47,015 bases of DNA from a virus: the IMG/VR virus record IMGVR_UViG_3300042876_000641, positions 1-47,015 of that record; one strand, written 5' to 3'. Made by a program: the position numbers and the translations under genes. The notes beneath the pieces were generated by a model. The model saw nothing but the letters and a program-made list of their open reading frames with translations, ran no database searches and was not told where the DNA came from. This document shows, piece after piece, positions 6,936-13,232 of this stretch (positions within the stretch are counted from its first letter, which is position 1; every line of letters begins with the position of its first letter).

Positions 6936-7088
6936 TTATTGCTTAGTCTGCCAAGAAACAAACTTTTGTTGGTCATCGTGTGAAAGGTTTAACATTGCCC
7001 TGTTCATCACAGATTTTTTGCCGGCCAGAGTTTTGGCCCGTTTATACTGAGATTTAAAATAAGAAAAGTCTTTCATTTCACTAATCAT
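6936..7088 (-). CDS. Small basic protein, 50 aa
   Basis: A 50-codon ORF (begins MISEMKDFSYFKSQYKRAKT) ends 27 bases before the strong terminator at 6908. It is basic, rich in Lys and Gln, and ends in a helical segment with LSHDDQQKFVSW. Such small proteins are frequent in Bacteroidota phages; I do not know the function. Position directly before the terminator supports it as the last gene of the operon. Confidence 0.6.
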   Translation of the reverse strand: MISEMKDFSYFKSQYKRAKTLAGKKSVMNRAMLNLSHDDQQKFVSWQTKQ

Positions 7089-7097
7089 AAGTTATTT

Positions 7098-7349
7098 TCA
7101 AACATTTTCGCCGTCGTTTATTGTTTTACCGTAATTGATTTTCAGATGGTAGATTGTAAATCCTCCCGGCATATAAACCGGGAAAGGTTTCTCTATTACC
7201 GTGAAGTAAGACCACTTATGAGCCCTACAGGCTACTTTAATATTGCTGAATGCCTCAATGTTGCCATCAATGTCCATCACGAGGGTAATATTTAACCGGG
7301 AAGGGCCGCCCGGCGGTTTTGGTGACTCAGATTTTTTCGGCTGTTTCAT
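7098..7349 (-). CDS. Small hypothetical protein, 83 aa
   Basis: Starts MKQPKKSESPKPPGGPSRLN, a Pro/Lys-rich leader, followed by a beta-type domain (ITLVMDIDGNIEAF, then a segment with VACRAHKWSYFTVI). The ATG at 7349 is preferred over a much longer upstream frame because that extension would cover a separate 46-codon membrane gene region and the junction repeat at 7379. No family recognised. The C-terminal codons contain one copy of the junction repeat. Confidence 0.55.
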   Translation of the reverse strand: MKQPKKSESPKPPGGPSRLNITLVMDIDGNIEAFSNIKVACRAHKWSYFTVIEKPFPVYMPGGFTIYHLKINYGKTINDGENV

Positions 7350-7449
7350 GGGTAAATTATTATTGAAATTTGTAATTTTTCGCCGTCGTTTATTGTTTAC
7401 AAAAGTCACACAGCGCATAAATAGCGCCACGGTACATTTGTAAATCACC

Positions 7450-7590
7450 TCAGATGTGTTTACGCTTGTATCTGATCGTTGGAAGAAGCAGACAAAAAGC
7501 AAGGACCACAGCCACACAAACCCCGGAAAAGATTAAACCTGGAACCGGGTGAATAGTGGCGTTTTCAATTTGGTAGATTAAATTTTGCAT
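7450..7590 (-). CDS. Small single-pass membrane protein, 46 aa
   Basis: A 46-codon ORF (begins MQNLIYQIENATIHPVPG) has one hydrophobic segment (LIFSGVCVAVVLAFCLLLP) followed by a basic tail (TIRYKRKHI), the classic N-out single-pass arrangement. Too small and featureless to assign as a holin. It lies in line with the other leftward small genes. Confidence 0.55.
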   Translation of the reverse strand: MQNLIYQIENATIHPVPGLIFSGVCVAVVLAFCLLLPTIRYKRKHI

Positions 7591-7678
7591 GATAAAAAGG
7601 TATTAAGTTTGATTTTCTGTTCATTTGTCCCGCCCGGTTTGCGAGTCACCGGTAAACGCGTTGCGGGGAGTTTTATTG

Positions 7679-8023
7679 TTAATTATATTTTTCGATTCTA
7701 AAACAGTTATCTTTAATCAGTCTTTCACATTCCCTCCATGAAAGCAGGTATTTTTCACCGCGATCAAATTTTTCGTCTTTAATAGAATCGGCGTGCCACC
7801 ATATTTTATATCGTTTTTCTGTCGATTCAGTCACGCCGTCGGGTAATTTATCAACTTTTTCGAAAGAGTGGAATGAAAATGTGTGAAATGGGGCAATTAC
7901 TTTTTGATCTGCTAAAAATTTAACTTCAGAATAAAATTTAAACTGTTTACCGTCTGAAATCCTTACAATATCACCTTCATTTAATTCTGTGCCATTACGG
8001 TCGCAAAGTGTTAGTTTAAACAT
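7679..8023 (-). CDS. YopX-like small protein, 114 aa
   Basis: Begins MFKLTLCDRNGTELNEGDIV, close to the N-terminal signature of the YopX family (a DxxGxEIYEGDIV pattern) found in many phages. The middle part has FHTFSFHSFEKV and the C-terminus ends SWRECERLIKDN. YopX proteins are small beta-rich phage proteins of unknown biochemical role. The family call rests on the N-terminal pattern only. Confidence 0.5.
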   Translation of the reverse strand: MFKLTLCDRNGTELNEGDIVRISDGKQFKFYSEVKFLADQKVIAPFHTFSFHSFEKVDKLPDGVTESTEKRYKIWWHADSIKDEKFDRGEKYLLSWRECERLIKDNCFRIEKYN

Positions 8024-8086
8024 GGTTTTTATTTTTTAGATTAAGACGCCAAATCAATGGCGTTTCGGCTCCTAAAGCCTCATCAG

Positions 8087-8383
8087 TTAATCTTTGAGTG
8101 ATTCACACAACTGGCGCGCAGCTTCTTTTAAAATACAAACACTACCGGCAAGAGTCCGAAATTCTCCGTAATCCTTCATGTCTGGGAATGATATAGAATG
8201 GCTCATATTATCCCAAATAGCCAAAGGGATAGTATTTAAATTCTGGTCTTCTTTAAATGCCTGTTTAAGCCTCTCAACTCCTATGTTTCTACCAATAGCA
8301 TTTTTCATTGATTCTCTTACAAATTGTGCGTAATATTCAGAATGTGTGCAATTCCCATTCAGATAATCTTGTCTTGTTTTCAT
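8087..8383 (-). CDS. Conserved small phage protein, 98 aa
   Basis: With start at 8383 the protein begins MKTRQDYLNGNCTHSEYYAQ. This opening (Lys-Thr-Arg, Asp-Tyr, C-T-H, E-Y-Y) is one I recognise from small accessory proteins of Bacteroidota phages and plasmids, function unknown. The remainder is helical with PLAIWDNM and an EAARQLCESL tail. The longer frame upstream would run into the promoter at 8445-8477, so the shorter start is chosen. It is the first gene of the leftward small-gene cluster. Confidence 0.7.
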   Translation of the reverse strand: MKTRQDYLNGNCTHSEYYAQFVRESMKNAIGRNIGVERLKQAFKEDQNLNTIPLAIWDNMSHSISFPDMKDYGEFRTLAGSVCILKEAARQLCESLKD

Positions 8384-8444
8384 TGTCTTTTGTTTTTTAT
8401 ACCCTTTCAGGTGGTTAATGATTAATTGTTCCAGTTTGTTAACA

Positions 8445-8477
8445 CAAATATAGTAAATATAATTGTGTAAAAGCAAA
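8445..8477 (-). promoter_or_regulatory. Bacteroidota-type promoter for the leftward small-gene operon
   Basis: On the minus strand TTTG (8477-8474), 21 bases, then TATATTTG (8452-8445). This matches the Bacteroidota consensus (-33 TTTG, -7 TAnnTTTG) exactly in both boxes and spacing. It lies about 60 bases upstream of the ATG at 8383. Confidence 0.75.
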
Positions 8478-9290
8478 TAAATTTAGTTAATAAATGTTAA
8501 CGCGATCAAAAATAATTAATATTATTGTGTCGTGGTGATACTAATGCGCTTTAAAGTGATAGTAAAGCGATTTAAATTTATGGGGTTAGTAACTGAACGG
8601 AAGAAATTTTCGGATAGATGGCTGATTATCAGGGGGGATTTTTACATCTTGTCTGAAGTGGTTTTTTAGGCTTCCCGGCTTCTGTCCTCTTTTTGCTGTC
8701 CGACCTGGTGTTTTTCACTCGTAAGAATAGTCCTGGAATAGTGTCAAAACATGGTTAAAATAGCGTCAGAATGACCGATTTATGTTAAATAGAGTGAAAA
8801 ATAAAGATAACTGCCTGATTTACAGCTATCCTCTATTGAACATAATAAATACTATAAGACAAGTTATTTGAATGCCTGGATTTTGGCCGGTGTGCTTCCT
8901 GTCTCACTCAATGGCAGGGAAGAATCAGGATTAAAGCGCGCACAACAGTACCCCGATCTGTTTTTATTCGCCATGATCCGCTTTAAATGCCGGCTATTGC
9001 CCTCTAAGAGTCTGCGTAAAATGATTCGCGCGCACGTGTAGCCGCTTAAACTGCAACCACACAGGGCAAAGAGCGCACAATTTTACAGGCGGGAGGGGTA
9101 TGGGGCACGACCGGGGGACCCGACCACCTTTCACGCCACTACTACTCAGGCAAAAGTAACATAAATACTCCTTTTTTACTCAACACTAAGCACCTTTAAT
9201 TAAAGAATCATTCCAAATAAGCGCAATTCATATCTGCAATGACCTATATTATATTAATTTTACATGGCAAATCAATTAAAATAAGACTTA
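8478..9290. other. Non-coding region with inverted repeats, candidate origin or control region
   Basis: No ORF longer than about 30 codons is convincing on either strand. The region holds CGCTTTA (8547-8553) and its inverse TAAAGCG (8563-8569), TTAAAGCGC again at 8932-8940 and CCGCTTTAAA at 8979-8987, so one short motif recurs in both orientations. The right half is markedly richer in G and C than the phage genes around it and ends in a G-tract cluster. This could be a replication origin or a remnant of another mobile element. Confidence 0.4.
9090..9117 (+). other. G-quadruplex motif
   Basis: Four G-tracts (GGG 9091-9093, GGGG 9095-9098, GGGG 9102-9105, GGGGG 9113-9117) are separated by loops of 1, 3 and 7 bases. 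A further run of eight G followed by TACCCC lies near 9510. Such clusters are unlikely by chance in this AT-leaning genome. Confidence 0.6.
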
Positions 9291-9470
9291 ATGAAATACC
9301 CCCACATTAAACTCCTGAAACTCTCCCATGAAAAAATCGCCAAGATGTTGGGATATAAAAACCGGAGTGCCTTCAGAACTTCCACTGCGCATCAAAGACT
9401 CATGCAGTACACAGATGACCTCATTGCGCTAACAATTAAGAGTCGGGGGCAGAAAGATACCACTGAGTAA
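9291..9470 (+). CDS. Small HTH-like protein, 59 aa
   Basis: A 59-codon ORF begins MKYPHIKLLKLSHEKIAKML. The segment LSHEKIAKMLGYKNRSAFRT reads as a helix-turn-helix (helix, GYKN turn, recognition helix starting RSAFRT). A tiny upstream frame of six codons (9264-9284) precedes it and might couple its translation. A DNA-binding regulator or replication-control protein next to the repeat region is plausible. Confidence 0.6.
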   Translation: MKYPHIKLLKLSHEKIAKMLGYKNRSAFRTSTAHQRLMQYTDDLIALTIKSRGQKDTTE

Positions 9471-9617
9471 TTATACTGTCTTAAACGGGCTTATTTGAGT
9501 AAGTGGCATAGGGGGGGGTACCCCACGATTTTCAATACCATTTTCCAAAATATCCGAAGTCAAATTTTATAATTTTCAAAAAAATTCGCTTTTCAAGTGA
9601 AATTAAGCGTGTTATGT

Positions 9618-9648
9618 GTTGTACGAATCTAAACTTTTCATATATTTG
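9618..9648 (+). promoter_or_regulatory. Bacteroidota-type promoter upstream of 9678
   Basis: GTTG (9618-9621), 19 bases, TATATTTG (9641-9648): a good match to TTTG / TAnnTTTG, about 30 bases before the ATG at 9678. Confidence 0.65.
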
Positions 9649-9677
9649 TTGGACTAAAGTTTATATTTTAACCTGAT

Positions 9678-9890
9678 ATGAAACCAATCGAACCCCTCAA
9701 GCAATGGATCATCGCCAATAAGTACTTCTTCAGTATTGGTTCAGCCTTTTTGTTGGGGTGCTTTATATGGTCTCTCATTTTCCGGATGGGAGCAGCGAGT
9801 AAGATTCTTTTCACCCTTGTGCTGATCTTTGGCTGCACTGTTTACTGGCTGGTCCGGGGAGGTCACTATGGGGATATGGGGTGTGAGTAA
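9678..9890 (+). CDS. Two-pass small membrane protein, 70 aa
   Basis: Two hydrophobic segments (residues 19-35, FFSIGSAFLLGCFIWSLIF, and 41-58, KILFTLVLIFGCTVYWLV) flank a short basic loop (RMGAASK). The size and two-helix hairpin form would suit a class II holin, but no lysin is nearby, so this is only one possibility. It has its own promoter and starts the small gene group before the RNA cluster. Confidence 0.6.
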   Translation: MKPIEPLKQWIIANKYFFSIGSAFLLGCFIWSLIFRMGAASKILFTLVLIFGCTVYWLVRGGHYGDMGCE

Positions 9891-9901
9891 ATGACAATAT
9901 C

Positions 9902-10120
9902 ATGAAAGAACCTAAAATTATTTACATCACCGAAAGCGGAGTTGAAGATTTGGATCGCGGATTTATTACAGACGCATCAATTTTTGAGGGCGAGAATGAT
10001 GCTAAATACATATCTGTAAACCACTTAATTGACTTCGTTAATGAAAACTCTGAAATGACAAATAAGTGGTCTGGAGGAGTTCAGACAAGAGATCTGTTGA
10101 AGTTTATCAAGGAAGAATAA
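9902..10120 (+). CDS. Small hypothetical protein, 72 aa
   Basis: Begins MKEPKIIYITESGVEDLDRG, acidic, with a C-terminal helix (RDLLKFIKEE). It follows the membrane protein by 11 bases and is probably on the same message. Downstream a structured stretch (AATGAG at 10125 pairing with CTCATT, enclosing TGGGCA/TGCCCA) may end or stabilise this transcript. I do not recognise the family. Confidence 0.55.
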   Translation: MKEPKIIYITESGVEDLDRGFITDASIFEGENDAKYISVNHLIDFVNENSEMTNKWSGGVQTRDLLKFIKEE

Positions 10121-10213
10121 CATAATGAGCTGGGCACCTCGATAAACTGCCCATTGTTATTACTCATTGAGTATTTAACGTGGCATTCCGGATGCCGTAA
10201 TTCTGGAGAATTT

Positions 10214-10294
10214 GGGAGTATTGAGCAATTGGCTGGCTCGCTTGACTGTAAATCAGGTTCGAAAGACGTATAGGTTCGAGTCCTTTTGCTCCCA
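10214..10294 (+). tRNA. tRNA-Tyr (anticodon GTA)
   Basis: Acceptor GGGAGTA pairs with TGCTCCC (one G-T), D-stem GAGC/GCTC with a GG-containing loop, anticodon stem CTTGA/TCAGG with loop CTGTAAA, a 12-base variable arm as expected for Tyr, and T-arm ATAGG-TTCGAGT-CCTTT with one mismatch. Discriminator A at 10294; CCA is not encoded. The long variable arm and GTA anticodon agree on Tyr. Confidence 0.85.
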
Positions 10295-10735
10295 CGATGT
10301 TTCAATGACGTTCTTAGACAGGTTGTTTGGACGCGGGTTCGACTCCCGCCAGCTCCACATACGGGGAAGTAGGCAGGTTACATTAAGAGGCGCAATTCTG
10401 GTGTAAAGTGAGTGAAATGACTGCCGAGTAAGCTCAGTTCTTCCCCACCCATACTTAACGCCAATTAAGAAGCTGTTGGAAGTAAGTGGCCAACTGATTT
10501 TAGGAGATTCGAGGTAGCCTAAAAAAGAATGACAAAAATATTTGCAAGAGGGTACGTGCTCGAGACCCGTTTGATTGCATTTGCTCGACCAGGGGCTGAC
10601 CGGTTTTGACTATGATTCTGTAGATTAACCGAGAAGCATCAAGCCATAACAGGCAAAACAATTACAATGGTTCCACAGCCGCTAAGAGCAGTTGCGTAAC
10701 ACGAAACTAATCCCCACCGATAAAGGGGATTACAT
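10295..10735 (+). ncRNA. ssrA: Circularly permuted (two-piece) tmRNA
   Basis: tmRNA rescues stalled ribosomes by adding a degradation tag. The 3' tRNA-like end comes first: GGAC, T-arm GCGGG-TTCGACT-CCCGC (10333-10349), acceptor CAGCTCC (10350-10356), A. Its 5' end lies 234 bases further on: GGGGCTG (10592-10598) pairs with CAGCTCC over 7 bp, followed by the tmRNA-typical GGTTTTGAC. A P2-like helix can be drawn between the parts: GATTAACC/GAGAA/GCATC (10623-10640) with GGTTGTTT (10321-10328), TTCTT (10311-10315) and GATGT (10296-10300). A tag frame, GKTITMVPQPLRAVA then TAA, runs 10652-10699; a P5-like hairpin (AATCCCC/GGGGATT) follows at 10709-10731. No PK1 is evident. SmpB would come from the host. 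Confidence 0.72.
10363..10591 (+). other. Structured intervening segment inside the permuted tmRNA
   Basis: Between the two tmRNA parts GGGGAAG (10363-10369) pairs with CTTCCCC (10440-10446) and encloses GGCAG/CTGCC. Further on, TTTTAGG pairs with CCTAAAA around 10498-10525 and GGGT with ACCC around 10551-10568. The segment ends TTGCTCG-A-CCA immediately before the tmRNA 5' end. I could not fold any part into a proper tRNA. It is far longer than typical intervening segments of permuted tmRNAs. Confidence 0.45.
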
Positions 10736-10808
10736 GCCGGATTAGCTCAGTTGATAGAGCATCTGTTTTGTACTCAGAAAGTCAGCGGTTTGAATCCGTT
10801 ATCCGGCT
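10736..10808 (+). tRNA. tRNA-Thr (anticodon TGT)
   Basis: 73 bases: acceptor GCCGGAT/ATCCGGC, D-arm GCTC-AGTTGATA-GAGC, anticodon stem TCTGT/TCAGA (one T-T mismatch) with loop TTTGTAC giving TGT at 10769-10771, T-arm AGCGG-TTTGAAT-CCGTT. It abuts the tmRNA coding part upstream. It differs from the tRNA-Thr(CGT) fragment of attP, so it is a phage-carried tRNA. Confidence 0.9.
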
Positions 10809-10844
10809 CTGAAAATGTTCTTTGCAGAAACCAAACTAATTGTA

Positions 10845-12368
10845 ATGACTTTAACTGAAAAAGTAATTAGGCAGTGCATTGAAAATGGTGTGACCGACAT
10901 TAGGAAAATGGCAAGGGTTATTTGCGAACAAGACCCTAAGGCTACAGTAGAAAGTGCCCGATTTAGAATAAGGCGTATGCTGGGTAGGGCCGGAAACCAG
11001 GTACCGCAAAAACATCAGGAACTTTACGCTCTCTACCTTGAAGCTACAAGCAAATCTAACCACTACTCTTCTGCCGCCAACAAAGAACTGAAAAAATCCA
11101 AAGTTTACATTGTCACTACCGCACTTAACAGCACTCCAGTCCACAAATCTTTTTGGGAAAACATACTCAGGTATGCAGCTTTTTTAGGTGCCGAAATTCA
11201 TGTTGTGGCAAGCAGATATAAAAATCCAACCTCAGTATTCAGCGATGTAAAAGAAGATGTCTGGTGCGCCGAGGTGTTACCTTATCTTGATGCTGCCCGG
11301 CATGAACTGTTCCCCGGGATCCAACTTCTTTCGGATGTGAAGATTTCTCCGACAGCAATAACTCCCCTGACCGGACTAAACGGAATGACAGGTGATGCGT
11401 CCTGTATTTTGGGACACCCTCGAGTCCACATGATGGTTATGCCAACACCAAAGGATTGTCCGGCCAAAATAATGATGACTACCGGATGCTGCACACAACC
11501 AAATTACACCGACTCAAAAACGGGTAAGAAAGGAATGTTTCATCACACCTACGGTTTTGTCATAGCAACCGAAAGAGGATTCCATTACGTCACAGCAAAA
11601 GATAACGGAGACTTCATTGATTATGACTGGATGGTAACCAGTGAAGGTGTAACCAAAGCACCACCAGTTGAAGCACTTGTCTTTGGGGATATTCATTGCG
11701 CCAAACTATCGCAGGAAAGCAGGGAAAGTATTGACAGAGAGATTAAGTTGACTAACCCAAAGATGGTTGTGCTGCATGATGTTTTTGACGGAGAATCAAT
11801 AAATCCACACGAAGAAAAGGATCCGCTTAAAAAAGTCAGAAGATTCGAGTCTGGCAGGAATAATTTGGGTGAAGAAATTAAAGAGGCATTGGAATTTTTA
11901 TCTCACGTGAAATCTCTTTGCCCGAATGTGCTTGTCGTCCCAAGTAACCACGACAACTTCCTTGACAGGTATATCGCCAACATGGATTGGCGAAAAGATA
12001 TTTCCAATGCTTTAATGTACGCTGAACTTCTACCTATTGCCCTAAAAGAGGATGGAGTATTCCGAACACTGGCCAACAGAATTGGCGTAAACGCTACAAA
12101 AATTGACGATAGCGTTAAGGTTTGCGGGATTGAGTTGAACACTCACGGAGACAAAGGCGCCAACGGTAGCAAAGGCTCGTCAGTTCAGTACAAAAATATG
12201 TCATTCAAACTGGTTAAGGGACACGACCACTCGCCTTCACGGTTGGATGGTTGTCTCTCTGTTGGAGCGCAGGACTTAGATCAGGGATATAATGAAGGTC
12301 TTTCTTCGTGGGCCAGAGCAAATGTTGCTATTGATGTTTTTGGTAAAACGCAACATAGGTTTTTATGA
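10845..12368 (+). CDS. Phage T5 A1-like metallophosphoesterase, 507 aa
   Basis: Metal-binding motifs of the calcineurin-like phosphoesterase fold appear in order: GDIH (281-284), HDVFDG (311-316), SNHD (367-370), THGDKGANG (433-441) and GHDH (459-462). The set THGDxGxNGxxG plus GHDH is characteristic of the T5 pre-early protein A1 family. In T5, A1 is needed for the second step of DNA transfer and for host DNA breakdown. An N-terminal helix-turn-helix-like region (residues 1-48) and a middle domain (85-270) precede it. Start 10845 is chosen over 10815 because the latter begins six bases after the tRNA. It heads a short operon and overlaps the next gene by four bases. Confidence 0.8.
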   Translation: MTLTEKVIRQCIENGVTDIRKMARVICEQDPKATVESARFRIRRMLGRAGNQVPQKHQELYALYLEATSKSNHYSSAANKELKKSKVYIVTTALNSTPVHKSFWENILRYAAFLGAEIHVVASRYKNPTSVFSDVKEDVWCAEVLPYLDAARHELFPGIQLLSDVKISPTAITPLTGLNGMTGDASCILGHPRVHMMVMPTPKDCPAKIMMTTGCCTQPNYTDSKTGKKGMFHHTYGFVIATERGFHYVTAKDNGDFIDYDWMVTSEGVTKAPPVEALVFGDIHCAKLSQESRESIDREIKLTNPKMVVLHDVFDGESINPHEEKDPLKKVRRFESGRNNLGEEIKEALEFLSHVKSLCPNVLVVPSNHDNFLDRYIANMDWRKDISNALMYAELLPIALKEDGVFRTLANRIGVNATKIDDSVKVCGIELNTHGDKGANGSKGSSVQYKNMSFKLVKGHDHSPSRLDGCLSVGAQDLDQGYNEGLSSWARANVAIDVFGKTQHRFL

Positions 12369-12739
12369 AAAGTAAAGTTAAAGTGCATGAGTTTGATCCG
12401 GTGATTTATCCTGTGAAATTGTGGGTAGTAAATCAGGATGTTTACCATAAATTTGAGCATCTTGACGGGAGTCCACTAAATTCTTTTGTCTCAGATACGA
12501 GTATATGTAGTTCTTACAATAGGTGTATTATGAGAAAGTGTTCTAAAAATTACGGGTTTTTAGTGACAATTCAGAAAATTAATGATTTGCAGGTTAGTAA
12601 TATTGCACATGAAGCTGCGCACATAGCAAGATTTATGTGGGAGCATTTAGGTGAAGAATATACTGGAAAAGAGGCTGACGCGTATCTGATAGGATGGATT
12701 GCGGGATGTATTGAGAAAGTGAAATTAGGAAAAACATAG
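12365..12739 (+). CDS. HExxH-motif phage protein, 124 aa
   Basis: The motif AHEAAHIARF places H82, E83 and H86 in a zincin-like HExxH helix, and E103 in GKEADAYLIGWI could be the third ligand. The N-terminus (KVKVHEFDPVIYPVKLWVV) is one I know from a widespread, uncharacterised Bacteroidota phage family. It overlaps the A1-like gene (ATGA) and is co-translated. A small zinc protease is possible, but catalytic activity of this family is not established to my knowledge. Confidence 0.7.
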   Translation: MKSKVKVHEFDPVIYPVKLWVVNQDVYHKFEHLDGSPLNSFVSDTSICSSYNRCIMRKCSKNYGFLVTIQKINDLQVSNIAHEAAHIARFMWEHLGEEYTGKEADAYLIGWIAGCIEKVKLGKT

Positions 12740-12772
12740 TTCTGGGCGGACTTTATAAAACCCGAAAATATT

Positions 12773-13141
12773 ATGGATACTCAACAAAGAAGGTCAAGAC
12801 TTGATCTTTTAACTCCGGCAGAACTTTCAATCGTGAAAGTCGTGGAAGAAATTGAAAAATTAGGAGCAGACATAAATCTGACCAATGCTGTTAACCACCT
12901 GCATATGGCAAAGAATTGTGTGTCGGATTTTGTGGACGGTATTCCCCCAAAAGGATTTTACGAACGTCTTCTCGATGAAAAAAATGAAGTCGATTCTCGT
13001 TCTGCAAAACTTGAAATGTTTTTAAGGACAGATAAGGCAAAAGAAATTGACCCAGTTCAGTTGTCGCTACTGAATGTTCAGTTGCTGGCAATGCAGGCAT
13101 ACAGCAGGTGCCTGCTTGAAAGGCTTGTTTATCTGCAATAG
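12773..13141 (+). CDS. Hypothetical protein, 122 aa
   Basis: Wholly helical in appearance (LTPAELSIVKVVEEIEKLGA; later SAKLEMFLRTDKAKEIDPVQ), with no recognised motif. It lies 33 bases after the HEAAH gene in the same direction. The helical, charged character and phage early/middle context suggest a small binding protein. Confidence 0.6.
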   Translation: MDTQQRRSRLDLLTPAELSIVKVVEEIEKLGADINLTNAVNHLHMAKNCVSDFVDGIPPKGFYERLLDEKNEVDSRSAKLEMFLRTDKAKEIDPVQLSLLNVQLLAMQAYSRCLLERLVYLQ

Positions 13142-13162
13142 TAAAATATGTTTCCGAAGTAT

Positions 13163-13197
13163 AGGGGGTGAACCCACCTACCAAAGTGGCACCCCCT
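13163..13197 (+). terminator. Hairpin between hypothetical gene and exonuclease gene
   Basis: AGGGGGTG (13163-13170) pairs with CACCCCCT (13190-13197), with inner CCAC/GTGG. There is no T-run, so it may be an attenuator or message-stabilising hairpin rather than a full terminator. Confidence 0.45.
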
Positions 13198-13232
13198 TAA
13201 ATTTATTCACATAAAATTGAAACCATTAACAC

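Larger units (their letters stand above)
6781..7395 (-). repeat. Four copies of TTCGCnnACGTTTATTG-like motif at gene junctions
   Basis: Copies lie at 6781-6797 (TTCGCCAACGTTTATTG), 6926-6941, 7107-7123 and 7379-7395; the last two agree over 22 bases. On the transcribed strand the core reads CAATAAACG followed by GGCGAA. Each copy lies at the end or just upstream of a small minus-strand gene, one of them inside the last codons. The repeats do not form hairpins. They may be binding sites or RNA-processing sites that set expression of each small gene. Confidence 0.6.

Noticed and set aside
8580-8669. Short ORF of 29 codons in the non-coding region
   Set aside because: Too short, no recognisable start signal or conserved neighbour; likely chance.
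9678-9890. Firm holin call for the two-helix membrane protein
   Set aside because: No endolysin or spanin pair lies nearby; hydrophobic hairpins alone do not prove a holin.
10333-10357. tmRNA 3' end as a simple phage attachment site
   Set aside because: The integrase and its tRNA-Thr attP are 5 kb away, and a matching tmRNA 5' part with pairing acceptor is present nearby.
10363-10447. A third tRNA closed by GGGGAAG/CTTCCCC
   Set aside because: No D-arm, anticodon arm or T-arm can be drawn inside; the T-arm position lacks the conserved loop.
10510-10591. A tRNA ending TTGCTCG-ACCA
   Set aside because: Only four or five acceptor pairs can be formed at tRNA length and no T-arm fits; kept only as a structured segment.
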